Source: JAZSQT01 sp045538075 (GTDB lineage Bacteria; Chrysiogenota; Deferribacteres; Deferribacterales; Mucispirillaceae). Taken from it: a stretch of 6,159 bases of DNA. Every line of letters starts with the position of its first letter. The first letter of the stretch is position 1. Under the pieces are notes generated by a model. That model saw nothing but the letters and a program-made list of their open reading frames with translations. It made no database searches and was not told the origin of the DNA. A program made the translations under genes and the position numbers. The stretch covers positions 1 through 6,159 of the forward strand of contig JAZSQT010000136.1 of assembly GCA_045538075.1 (NCBI GenBank), in the 5' to 3' direction. This document shows positions 1 through 6,007 of this stretch, piece by piece.

Positions 1-370
1 TAACTATTCTATTAGTTAATATTTCGTATGTATCAATATATCGTAAAAGTATTGAGTTTTCTTGTTTCGTCTTGAATTTATTTTAAATAATACTATTTTT
101 GTATGATTTTAGCAACTAAATTTTAATATACTGTTGAAATTTGTTGTTTTATTTTAAAAAAAATGTTAAATATAGTTTTGTGATTGTTGAGTATTGCATT
201 TTATTTTTTTGCAATGTGATATTTAATAGTATGTTTTACGTTTAAATTACAAACACCAAATACACGTTATATTATATATATTTTTTAGTTTTATTAAATA
301 GGGGATTTTCACGTTAAATCGTGACGAAATATATTGAGACTCTTAGGAGTTAAATAAAAGGAATTTATAC
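1..370. other. AT-rich intergenic leader upstream of the hyb operon
   Basis: No open reading frame with a ribosome binding site and recognisable product is visible here on either strand. The stretch is extremely AT-rich, so -10-like hexamers such as TATATT occur by chance (for example around 268-280), and none has a good TTGACA-like partner at 16-18 bp. I therefore do not place a promoter, although the operon promoter must lie here or just upstream. TAACTA at 1-6 and TAGTTA at 13-18 form a small AT-only inverted repeat at the window edge. ATTGCA at 193-198 and TGCAAT at 210-215 form another. Both are too short and too A/T-biased to call as sites. Confidence 0.6.
309..324. promoter_or_regulatory. 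Inverted repeat TCACG-N6-CGTGA in the hyb leader, possible operator
   Basis: TCACG (309-313) and CGTGA (320-324) are perfect inverted repeats separated by the six bases TTAAAT, about 74 bp before the hybO start. Two 5-bp arms with a 6-bp spacer is the geometry of many dimeric regulators. The half-sites do not match the CRP (TGTGA-N6-TCACA) or FNR (TTGAT-N4-ATCAA) consensus in that orientation. It could equally be a weak hairpin in the mRNA leader. The symmetry is seen directly; regulatory function is inference. Confidence 0.3.
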
Positions 371-385
371 TTGTGCAAACGCACT

Positions 386-392
386 AAGGGGG
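386..392 (+). promoter_or_regulatory. Ribosome binding site of hybO (AAGGGGG)
   Basis: A purine-rich AAGGGGG ends 5 nt before the ATG at 398 and decides that start. A competing in-frame TTG at 371 also has an AAGGAA (358-363) 7 nt upstream. It would add nine residues (MCKRTKGVC) ahead of the Tat signal. The ATG is preferred because of its codon and because it puts the SRRDF motif at residues 12-16, as usual for Tat substrates. Confidence 0.6.
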
Positions 393-397
393 TTTGT

Positions 398-1501
398 ATG
401 ATTGAACGAAACATGTTTTCAGCCGGTGTTTCACGGCGTGATTTCATGAAAGCAGTTACTACTGCAACAGCAGTTATGGGATTGCCTCTTGCTATGGCAG
501 ATAAAGTTGTAGCAGCAGCAGAAAATCCAGATAATCGTCCACCAGTAATTTGGTTACATTTTCAAGAGTGTACTGGTTGTTCGGAAGCTCTTTTAAGAGC
601 AAATCATCCAAGTGTAGCCGAAGTTATACTTGATCTTATCAATCTTGAATATCAAGAAACTTTAATGGCTGGAGCTGGTCATCAAGCAGAAGAAAGCCTT
701 GATAATGCTATCAAAAAACATGCTGGAAAATATATCCTTGTTGTAGAAGGTTCTATTCCAAAGTTAGATAATGGCGTATGTTGTCAAATAGGTGGAAAAA
801 CTGCAATAGAATCTTTTAAAAGATGTGCAGAAAGTGCAGCTTACGTTGTAAATTTAGGTGCTTGTGCTACAAATGGTGGTATCGTTGCAATTGATCCAAA
901 CCCTACTCAAGCATTTGGAGCTCCAGAATTTATGCCAGAAGGAAAACCTTATATCAATCTTCCTGGCTGTCCACCAAACCCATATAATCTTTTAAGTGTA
1001 ATATTATATCTTATCACTTTTAACGCATTACCAGAACTTGATAACCAAAATAGACCTTTATTTGCTTACGGTCGCCTTATTCACGAACATTGCGAGCGTC
1101 GTGCTCATTTTGATGCTGGTCGTTTCGTTAGAGAATTTGGTAGCGAAGAGCATAAACTTGGATATTGTTTATATCATATGGGTTGTAAAGGTCCAGAAAC
1201 TTATGCAAACTGTTCAATAATCAAGTTTAACGATGGAGCTGCTTGGCCTATCGGAACTGGTTGTCCTTGTATAGGTTGCACTGAAGGACACGTGTTATTT
1301 AAAGATAGTCTTTTCTCTCTTGCGAAAGTTGCTCAACCAACGCCTAATGCAAATGTGCCAACTTCTTCTCCTGAAGGTTTAGGAAAAGGCGCTACATCTA
1401 CTCAAACAGTTTTTGTTGGTGCTGCTGTAGGCCTTGCTGCCGGCGCCGGAGTAATGTATGCGGCTAAACTGCCGAAGGAGCCAGAGGATGAAAACAAATA
1501 G
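398..1501 (+). CDS. hybO: [NiFe] hydrogenase 2-type small subunit HybO, Tat-exported
   Basis: Small electron-transfer subunit (367 aa from ATG 398; E. coli HybO is of similar length) of a periplasmic, membrane-attached uptake hydrogenase. The N-terminus has a twin-arginine signal (SRRDF, residues 12-16) followed by a hydrophobic stretch, with probable cleavage near residue 40. Ligands expected for the proximal [4Fe-4S] cluster are C58, C61, C156 and C191 (CTGC, GAC, PGCPP). The distal cluster has H229, C232, C257 and C263, and the medial [3Fe-4S] cluster has C272, C291 and C294. G60 and G161 stand where oxygen-tolerant enzymes carry two extra cysteines, so a standard oxygen-sensitive enzyme is inferred. 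C289 is an additional cysteine (TGCPCIGC) where relatives usually have His. A glycine/alanine-rich hydrophobic helix at about 336-356 is the C-terminal membrane anchor. First gene of the operon; its end overlaps hybA by 14 nt. Confidence 0.95.
   Translation: MIERNMFSAGVSRRDFMKAVTTATAVMGLPLAMADKVVAAAENPDNRPPVIWLHFQECTGCSEALLRANHPSVAEVILDLINLEYQETLMAGAGHQAEESLDNAIKKHAGKYILVVEGSIPKLDNGVCCQIGGKTAIESFKRCAESAAYVVNLGACATNGGIVAIDPNPTQAFGAPEFMPEGKPYINLPGCPPNPYNLLSVILYLITFNALPELDNQNRPLFAYGRLIHEHCERRAHFDAGRFVREFGSEEHKLGYCLYHMGCKGPETYANCSIIKFNDGAAWPIGTGCPCIGCTEGHVLFKDSLFSLAKVAQPTPNANVPTSSPEGLGKGATSTQTVFVGAAVGLAAGAGVMYAAKLPKEPEDENK
1475..1480 (+). promoter_or_regulatory. Ribosome binding site of hybA inside the hybO 3' end
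   Basis: AAGGAG lies 7 nt before the ATG at 1488 and inside the hybO coding sequence, so hybA translation is probably coupled to hybO. It fixes the start at 1488 rather than the in-frame ATG at 1458, which would add ten residues before the twin-arginine motif. Just upstream are CGGC (1461-1464) and GCCG (1471-1474), a possible 4-bp hairpin abutting the site. Confidence 0.7.
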
Positions 1502-2498
1502 GCGTGATTTTTTAAAACTTGCTGCAATGGGAGCAACTGGTGCTTGTGCTACTGGAGCTTTAGTTGCTGAATCTGAAGCTGCTGCTCCAAAAGAAGTTAG
1601 CCCAAATACTATGGCTAAGTTTTATGATTCAACTAAATGTATCGGTTGCCAATCTTGTGTTGTAGCTTGTTATAACACAAATTTTGTAAATAAATCTAAA
1701 TACGTTAGTGAGTATTTGCCAGTAGAGGAGCAAAATTTTATACAAAAAGAAGATTTACTTCCAAAACTTGCTCCAGAAGATGAATTTACTCCAGAAAGCC
1801 CTTGGCTTAATACAGAAATTACAGATTATCGTTTTAGGACTGTTATCCAAAAATACGTTGACGATAAAGGCACACCTAATTTTATTAAACGTAACTGTAT
1901 GCACTGTAACAAACCAGGTTGTGTATCTGCTTGTCCAGTTAGTGCATTAGAAAAACAACCAGATAGTGGTGTTGTTACTTATAATGCAAATAGATGTATA
2001 GGTTGTAGATATTGTCAAATGGTTTGTCCTTTCAATGTTCCAGCTTTTGAATGGCATAGGGCTGTGCCTAAAATCGTTAAATGCGATATGTGTTGGTCAA
2101 CATTAGGTCAAAACGGAGCAAAATTTAACGAAATGAAAAATACTGCTTGCACTGCAGTTTGTCCTACTGGTGCAGTAGTTTACGGAAAGCGTTCAGACAA
2201 TTTAGCTGAAGCAAAAAAACGTATTGCAGAAAATCCAGGCAAATATTTTAACGATACTGTATTAGGTGAAACTATATACGGTGGAACTGGTGAATTATAT
2301 CTTGCTGCCGTTGATTTTAAAGATTTAGGTTTTGCAACAGATAAAATTGCAGATTATTCTTATGCAGAAGATTCTGAAGGTTTGCAACATACTCTTTATA
2401 AATGGGGTATAGCACCTATTGCATTATATACTGCTCTTGCAATAGTTGGTTACCGTAACAATAAAAAACATCACAACCACGACGAGGAGGGTAAATAA
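1488..2498 (+). CDS. hybA: Hydrogenase 2 ferredoxin-like subunit HybA, Tat-exported, membrane-anchored
   Basis: Periplasmic iron-sulfur protein (336 aa; E. coli HybA is about 328) that carries electrons from the HybO/HybC dimer to the membrane protein HybB. The twin-arginine signal is NRRDFLK at residues 4-10, followed by an alanine-rich hydrophobic stretch to about residue 30. Four [4Fe-4S] cysteine groups are visible: C51/54/57/61; C137/140/145/149; C170/173/176/180; and C199/202/221/225, the last split by an 18-residue insert between its second and third cysteines. This is the usual arrangement for the HybA/DmsB/NrfC ferredoxin family. A hydrophobic segment at about 305-321 is the C-terminal membrane anchor, as in E. 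coli HybA, followed by a His/Lys/Asp/Glu-rich tail. The gene overlaps hybO by 14 nt and hybB by 1 nt. Assignment over generic DMSO-reductase-type B subunits rests on the neighbours, the Tat signal and the anchor. Confidence 0.93.
   Translation: MKTNRRDFLKLAAMGATGACATGALVAESEAAAPKEVSPNTMAKFYDSTKCIGCQSCVVACYNTNFVNKSKYVSEYLPVEEQNFIQKEDLLPKLAPEDEFTPESPWLNTEITDYRFRTVIQKYVDDKGTPNFIKRNCMHCNKPGCVSACPVSALEKQPDSGVVTYNANRCIGCRYCQMVCPFNVPAFEWHRAVPKIVKCDMCWSTLGQNGAKFNEMKNTACTAVCPTGAVVYGKRSDNLAEAKKRIAENPGKYFNDTVLGETIYGGTGELYLAAVDFKDLGFATDKIADYSYAEDSEGLQHTLYKWGIAPIALYTALAIVGYRNNKKHHNHDEEGK
2484..2491 (+). promoter_or_regulatory. Ribosome binding site of hybB (GAGGAGGG)
   Basis: A near-ideal Shine-Dalgarno sequence lies in the last codons of hybA, 6 nt before the hybB ATG. 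The stop and start codons share one base (TAATG), indicating translational coupling and stoichiometric production of HybA and HybB. Confidence 0.8.
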
Positions 2499-3688
2499 TG
2501 AGTAATCATAAAGAATACGCCGTTCACAAGGCACCAATATTTACTCCTACATTTTTTGTAGTCCTTGCAATCGTTGTTATTGGTGTAATATTAATGGCTT
2601 ATAGATACGTTGAGGGTATAGGAGCTGTATCAAACTTATCAAACGGTTATCCATGGGGTATATGGCTTGCATACGATGTTGCTGTTGGGTCTGCCATTGC
2701 TTGTGGTGGTTACGTTATGGCAATTACCGTATATATTATGAACAAGTTTAAATACCATTCAATGATACGCTCTGCAGTATTGGCAAGTATGTTTGGATAT
2801 TGTTTAGCTGGTTTATCAATTATGGTTGATATTGGTCGCTATTGGAACTCATACGGCTTTTTTATTCCAGAAAGAATGAATCCAAATTCTGTGCTTTTTG
2901 AAGTTGCTCTTTGTATTATGGCATACTGTGTAGTGCTTATTATAGAATTTATCCCAGCAGTATTTGAAAGATTTGCAGAGCTTGGCGATAAATGGCCTCG
3001 CCTTGCTAAATTTTCTAAAGCAGCATACAACAGTTTGGATAAAGCTCTTATTTTTATAATTGCTTTAGGTGTTACATTACCTACAATGCACCAATCTTCA
3101 TTAGGTTCGTTATATATTACTATGGGATATAAGCTCCATGATTTATGGCAAACTATGTTTTTACCTTTATTATTCTTAGGTAATGCAGTGCTTATGGGCT
3201 TTAGTATAATGGCTTTTGAAACAGTTCTTTCTACAAGACAGTTAAAAAGACCTTTTGAGAAAGAAATTGTATCTCTTGCAAGAGTTATACCATACGTAAT
3301 TGCTTTTTGGATTATTGTTAGATTTATTAGTATAACAATATCTGGAGCTTGGGGACATGCTTTTAGTTTCACAGGTCTTGCCCTTTATTTTTGGCTTGAA
3401 ATTATATTGCTCGTTATTCCTGGGTATATAATTTTTGCTACTGATTACGGTAAAAGTCAAAGTGGTATATTCCTTTCTGGTGTGCTTCTTCTTTTAGGTG
3501 GAGCAATGTATCGTTTTGGAGTATATATAGTTGGCTTCAATCCAGGAGACGAATGGGCTCAATATTTCCCAAGTATAAATGAATTTATGATTAGTTTAGG
3601 TATGATAGGTATTGAAGTTTTAGGTTATATCGTATTAGTTAAACTTTTACCATTATTACCAAATTTAGCTAATCATGGCAAAAAGTAA
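2498..3688 (+). CDS. hybB: Hydrogenase 2 integral membrane subunit HybB (NrfD/PsrC family)
   Basis: Integral membrane protein (396 aa; E. coli HybB is about 392) that passes electrons from HybA to the quinone pool. In hydrogenase 2 it is thought to link this to proton movement. About ten hydrophobic segments are visible, near residues 17-36, 58-80, 91-113, 132-155, 182-202, 215-238, 261-281, 292-314, 323-345 and 362-387. Stretches I recognise from HybB are YPWGIW (51-56), DIGRYWN (111-117), NSVLFE (130-135), LPTMHQSSLGSL (194-205) and FNPG (347-350). Intramembrane polar residues such as Y101, E135, H198 and E241 appear to match positions studied for proton transfer in E. coli HybB; this is from memory and unaligned. 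No cysteine cluster or haem motif is seen, which separates it from HyaC/HydC-type cytochrome b subunits. Confidence 0.94.
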   Translation: MSNHKEYAVHKAPIFTPTFFVVLAIVVIGVILMAYRYVEGIGAVSNLSNGYPWGIWLAYDVAVGSAIACGGYVMAITVYIMNKFKYHSMIRSAVLASMFGYCLAGLSIMVDIGRYWNSYGFFIPERMNPNSVLFEVALCIMAYCVVLIIEFIPAVFERFAELGDKWPRLAKFSKAAYNSLDKALIFIIALGVTLPTMHQSSLGSLYITMGYKLHDLWQTMFLPLLFLGNAVLMGFSIMAFETVLSTRQLKRPFEKEIVSLARVIPYVIAFWIIVRFISITISGAWGHAFSFTGLALYFWLEIILLVIPGYIIFATDYGKSQSGIFLSGVLLLLGGAMYRFGVYIVGFNPGDEWAQYFPSINEFMISLGMIGIEVLGYIVLVKLLPLLPNLANHGKK

Positions 3689-3708
3689 TTAATGAAAGTT
3701 AAAATAAT

Positions 3709-3714
3709 AGGAGA
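3709..3714 (+). promoter_or_regulatory. Ribosome binding site of hybC (AGGAGA)
   Basis: AGGAGA sits 9 nt before the ATG at 3724, in the 35-nt gap after hybB. This is the only junction in the operon without overlap, so hybC has its own initiation site. No promoter or terminator is visible in the gap. Confidence 0.75.
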
Positions 3715-3723
3715 ATAAATAAC

Positions 3724-5394
3724 ATGGCAAGGATTACAGTTGATCCAATTACAAGGATAGAGGGACATTTACGGATAGATGTAGAAGTAAGTGGAACAAA
3801 AGTTACTAATGCTTGGTCATCTGCTCAAGCATTCAGAGGAATAGAAACTATTATGCGTGGTAAAGACCCTCGCAGTGCTTGGGCTATGACACAACGTTTT
3901 TGTGGAGTATGCACAACAACTCACGCATTATGTTCAATTAGAACAGTTGAAGATGCTTATAATGTTGAAGTTCCAGTTAATGCTCAAATGATGAGAAATT
4001 TAGTTATGACTATGCAATGTTTACAAGACTATATAGTTCATTTCTATCATCTTACTGCATTAGACTGGGTAGATATTGTTTCTGCACTTAAAGCAGATCC
4101 AAATAAAGCTGGTATGATAGCTCAAAGTTTATCTAACTGGTCATCAAATTCAGTAAACGAAATGAAAAATGCTCAAGATAAACTTAAAGCCTTTGTTGGC
4201 ACAGGTAATCTTGGAATTTATAGTTCTGGCTACTGGGGACACCCAGATATGAGATTAACTCCAGAAGTTAATTTAATAGGCTTTGCTCACTATTTACAAG
4301 CTCTTGAGTATCAAAGAAAAATTGCTCAAGCAGTAGCAATTATTGGTAGTAAAAACCCACATATCCAAAATTTATGTGTTGGTGGTGTTTCTACTGCAAT
4401 AGATATGGATAGTATAGCAGCTCTCAATATGGAAAGAATAGCTTGGATTAGACAACTTTTAGACGAAGTAGCAGCTTTCGTTAGAGAAGTTTATATTCCA
4501 GATGTTTTAGCTATTGGTGGAGCTTATAAAGAATGGTTTAATCTTGGAAGTTGTGTAAATAACTATATTGCAGCACCAGATGTTCCTATGGACGCTAAAT
4601 CATCTAAATTTTTAGTTCAAGGTGGAATTATTATTGATGGTAAATTCCGTGAAGTAACTTCTTGGAAAGACGAAGAATTACGTAAAGGTATTACAGAATC
4701 TTCACTCCACTCTTGGTATAAAGAAGATGGCCCACTTCATCCATTTGATGGAGCTCAAACTCCAAATTATACTGGTTTTGAGGATAAGGGTAAATATTCT
4801 TGGGCAAAATCACCACGTTTCAATGGTTTAGTTATGCAAACAGGTCCAGTTTCTCAAATTCTTGCTGCTTATATGGCTGGTAATGAAAGTGTTAAAAAAT
4901 ACGTTGATATGGTAACAAGTAAGTTAGGACTTACTTTAAATCACCTTAACTCAACAATGGGACGTAATGCAGCAAGGGCAGTTAGAGCATTAGTAATGGT
5001 TGATAGTGCTTATACTTGTCTTGAAACATTCCTTGATAACTATGCAAAAGGCGACCATGAATACGTTAATAATGTTGAAACTCCAATGGGAGAATGTGAA
5101 GGTGTAGGCTTTAATGAAGCTCCACGTGGAATGCTTTCTCACTGGATTAAAATTAAAGATAAAGTTATTAGCAACTATAGTGCAGTTGTTCCATCAACAT
5201 GGGACGCAGGTCCACGTGATGAAAAAGGCGTTCAAGGACCTTACGAACAAGCACTTATGACTTCAAGAGTATTAGAACCAGAAAAACCTCTTGAAGTGAT
5301 TAGAACTATTCACTCTTTTGACCCTTGTATCGCTTGTGCAGTGCATACTGTTGATCCAAATGGTAAAGAGATTGTTAGTGTAAAAGTTAGATAA
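3724..5394 (+). CDS. hybC: [NiFe] hydrogenase 2-type large (catalytic) subunit HybC precursor
   Basis: Catalytic subunit (556 aa; E. coli HybC is 567) that splits H2 at a Ni-Fe(CN)2CO centre. The N-terminal L1 motif RIEGH is at 11-15, with E13 at the expected proton-transfer position. The L2 motif RFCGVC supplies C60 and C63, with H67 following. The EAPRG motif (R468) is the conserved arginine near the active site. The C-terminal L5 motif DPCIACAVH (533-541) supplies C535 and C538. Both of the latter are TGT codons, so this is not a selenocysteine enzyme. After H541 there are 15 residues (TVDPNGKEIVSVKVR), the tail a HybD-type endopeptidase removes once nickel is in place. There is no signal peptide, so it should be carried through the Tat pore by HybO. 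Last gene of the operon, 15 nt before a terminator; no protease or hyp gene follows. Confidence 0.96.
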   Translation: MARITVDPITRIEGHLRIDVEVSGTKVTNAWSSAQAFRGIETIMRGKDPRSAWAMTQRFCGVCTTTHALCSIRTVEDAYNVEVPVNAQMMRNLVMTMQCLQDYIVHFYHLTALDWVDIVSALKADPNKAGMIAQSLSNWSSNSVNEMKNAQDKLKAFVGTGNLGIYSSGYWGHPDMRLTPEVNLIGFAHYLQALEYQRKIAQAVAIIGSKNPHIQNLCVGGVSTAIDMDSIAALNMERIAWIRQLLDEVAAFVREVYIPDVLAIGGAYKEWFNLGSCVNNYIAAPDVPMDAKSSKFLVQGGIIIDGKFREVTSWKDEELRKGITESSLHSWYKEDGPLHPFDGAQTPNYTGFEDKGKYSWAKSPRFNGLVMQTGPVSQILAAYMAGNESVKKYVDMVTSKLGLTLNHLNSTMGRNAARAVRALVMVDSAYTCLETFLDNYAKGDHEYVNNVETPMGECEGVGFNEAPRGMLSHWIKIKDKVISNYSAVVPSTWDAGPRDEKGVQGPYEQALMTSRVLEPEKPLEVIRTIHSFDPCIACAVHTVDPNGKEIVSVKVR

Positions 5395-5408
5395 TCTAAT
5401 GATTTATA

Positions 5409-5440
5409 AAAGGCTGGTTTAAACCAGCCTTTATTTATTT
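5409..5440 (+). terminator. Rho-independent terminator of the hyb operon
   Basis: GGCTGGTTTAAACCAGCC (5412-5429) is a perfect palindrome, extended to 5409-5432 by three A:T pairs on each side, with a T-rich tail (TTTATTTATTT). It lies 14 nt after the hybC stop. The 6-bp G/C-rich stem stands out against the AT-rich background. The A-run on its left flank means it could also stop transcripts arriving on the minus strand. Confidence 0.92.
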
Positions 5441-5503
5441 ATAAGTAGTGTTCAAATAAATTAATTTAATATTAAGCTAAATCAAAAATAATGTAATTTT
5501 TAC

Positions 5504-5603
5504 TGGATTACTTCGTCGCTTTGCTACTCGTAATGACTGTTTTTACGTCATTAACTGTTTTAAAGTCATTGCGAGAAATACGCCAGTTTTTCGTGGCAAT
5601 CCA
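5504..5603. repeat. Palindromic repeat unit 1 (100 bp, expanded loop)
   Basis: The outer ends TGGATT and AATCCA pair. The central arm CTCGTAATGAC (5527-5537) pairs with GTCATTGCGAG (5565-5575), with one G:U pair. The central loop is about 18 nt longer than in unit 2, carrying a second copy of the TGTTTT...GTCATT segment (GTCATT at 5547 and again at 5565). The right-hand mini-hairpin is GAAATAC-GCCA-GTTTTTC (5575-5592), with one mismatch. The left arm differs at about three positions from the otherwise identical left arms of units 2-4, making this the most diverged copy. Confidence 0.85.
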
Positions 5604-5650
5604 TAAACTATACAAAAAATTTAGTCCTAATTTTTTATCAACCGTTTTTC

Positions 5651-5730
5651 TGGATTACTTCGTCGCTTCACTCCTCGTAATGACTGTTTATACGTCATTG
5701 CGAGACGATTTTAATCGTCGTGGCAATCCA
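5651..5730. repeat. Palindromic repeat unit 2 (80 bp, alternative right hairpin)
   Basis: This is the shortest copy. The central arms are as in the other units, with a 9-nt loop TGTTTATAC. The right-hand mini-hairpin is GACGATTTTAATCGTC (5704-5719), perfectly self-complementary but unrelated in sequence to the GAAAAAC/GTTTTTC hairpin in the other units. The flanking words GCGAG and CGTGGCAATCC are unchanged. Confidence 0.85.
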
Positions 5731-5777
5731 CATATTATACAAAAAATTTAGTCCTATTTTTTATCAACCTTTTTTTC

Positions 5778-5859
5778 TGGATTACTTCGTCGCTTCACTC
5801 CTCGTAATGACTGTTTTAAAGTCATTGCGAGAAAAACGTCAGTTTTTCGTGGCAATCCA
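5778..5859. repeat. Palindromic repeat unit 3 (82 bp)
   Basis: The left arm is identical to units 2 and 4. The central hairpin CTCGTAATGAC / GTCATTGCGAG has the 9-nt loop TGTTTTAAA. The right mini-hairpin is GAAAAACGTCAGTTTTTC (5831-5848), a perfect 7-bp stem with loop GTCA. It is the best reference copy for the array. Confidence 0.85.
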
Positions 5860-5906
5860 CATATTATACAAAAAATTTCGTCCTAATTTTTATTAACCGT
5901 TTTTAC

Positions 5907-6007
5907 TGGATTACTTCGTCGCTTCACTCCTCGTAATGACTGTTTTAAAGTCATTAACCTTTTTAAAGTCACTAGCGAGAAAAACATCAGTTTTTCGTGG
6001 CAATCCA
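5907..6007. repeat. Palindromic repeat unit 4 (101 bp, expanded loop)
   Basis: The left arm is identical to units 2 and 3. The centre carries a duplication: TGTTTTAAAGTCATT is followed by a second, altered copy TTTTTAAAGTCACTA before GCGAG. AATGAC of the left arm therefore pairs better with the inner GTCATT than with the outer copy. The right mini-hairpin is GAAAAAC-ATCA-GTTTTTC (5979-5996), a perfect 7-bp stem whose loop differs by one base from unit 3. Confidence 0.85.

Larger units (their letters stand above)
5504..6007. repeat. Array of four palindromic intergenic repeats with 47-bp linkers
   Basis: Four copies of an element that begins TGGATTAC and ends GGCAATCCA lie head to tail at 5504-5603, 5651-5730, 5778-5859 and 5907-6007. 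All three linkers (5604-5650, 5731-5777, 5860-5906) are exactly 47 bp and closely similar, sharing ATACAAAAAATTT, GTCCTA and a run of Ts before the next unit. The array is therefore a tandem repeat of about 127-147 bp. A degenerate piece of linker (ATATAAAAAATTTC) follows the last unit. The core words GTCATTGCGAG and GGCAATCC resemble short dispersed palindromes that I recall from many bacterial genomes; I assign no family name. No coding function is supported. Confidence 0.9.

Noticed and set aside
187..200. Sigma-54-like promoter around TTGAGTATTGCA
   Set aside because: The -12-like TTGCA is present, but the invariant GG of the -24 element is missing at the required spacing.
2839..3372. Long minus-strand open frame opposite hybB
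   Set aside because: It is antisense to a clear membrane-protein gene with conserved motifs, and its translation looks like a shadow with no recognisable domain.
3692..3718. Eight-residue frame (MKVKIIGE) between hybB and hybC
   Set aside because: It has no ribosome binding site of its own and overlaps that of hybC. Such short frames are expected by chance in AT-rich DNA.
5323..5340. [NiFeSe] hydrogenase (selenocysteine at the C-terminal motif)
   Set aside because: Both cysteine positions of DPCIAC are encoded by TGT, with no in-frame TGA, so this is an ordinary [NiFe] enzyme.
5521..5751. Plus-strand open frame of 76 codons over repeat units 1 and 2
   Set aside because: It lies almost wholly within the palindromic repeats, has no ribosome binding site, and its translation simply repeats with the DNA repeat.
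5504..6007. CRISPR array
   Set aside because: The repeated units are 80-101 bp and strongly palindromic, and the sequences between them are near-identical 47-bp linkers, not unique spacers. No cas gene is present.
5504..6007. Insertion sequence or MITE with target-site duplications
   Set aside because: No transposase is present and no clear short direct duplications flank the units beyond the shared linker. A past mobile origin is possible but not demonstrable here.
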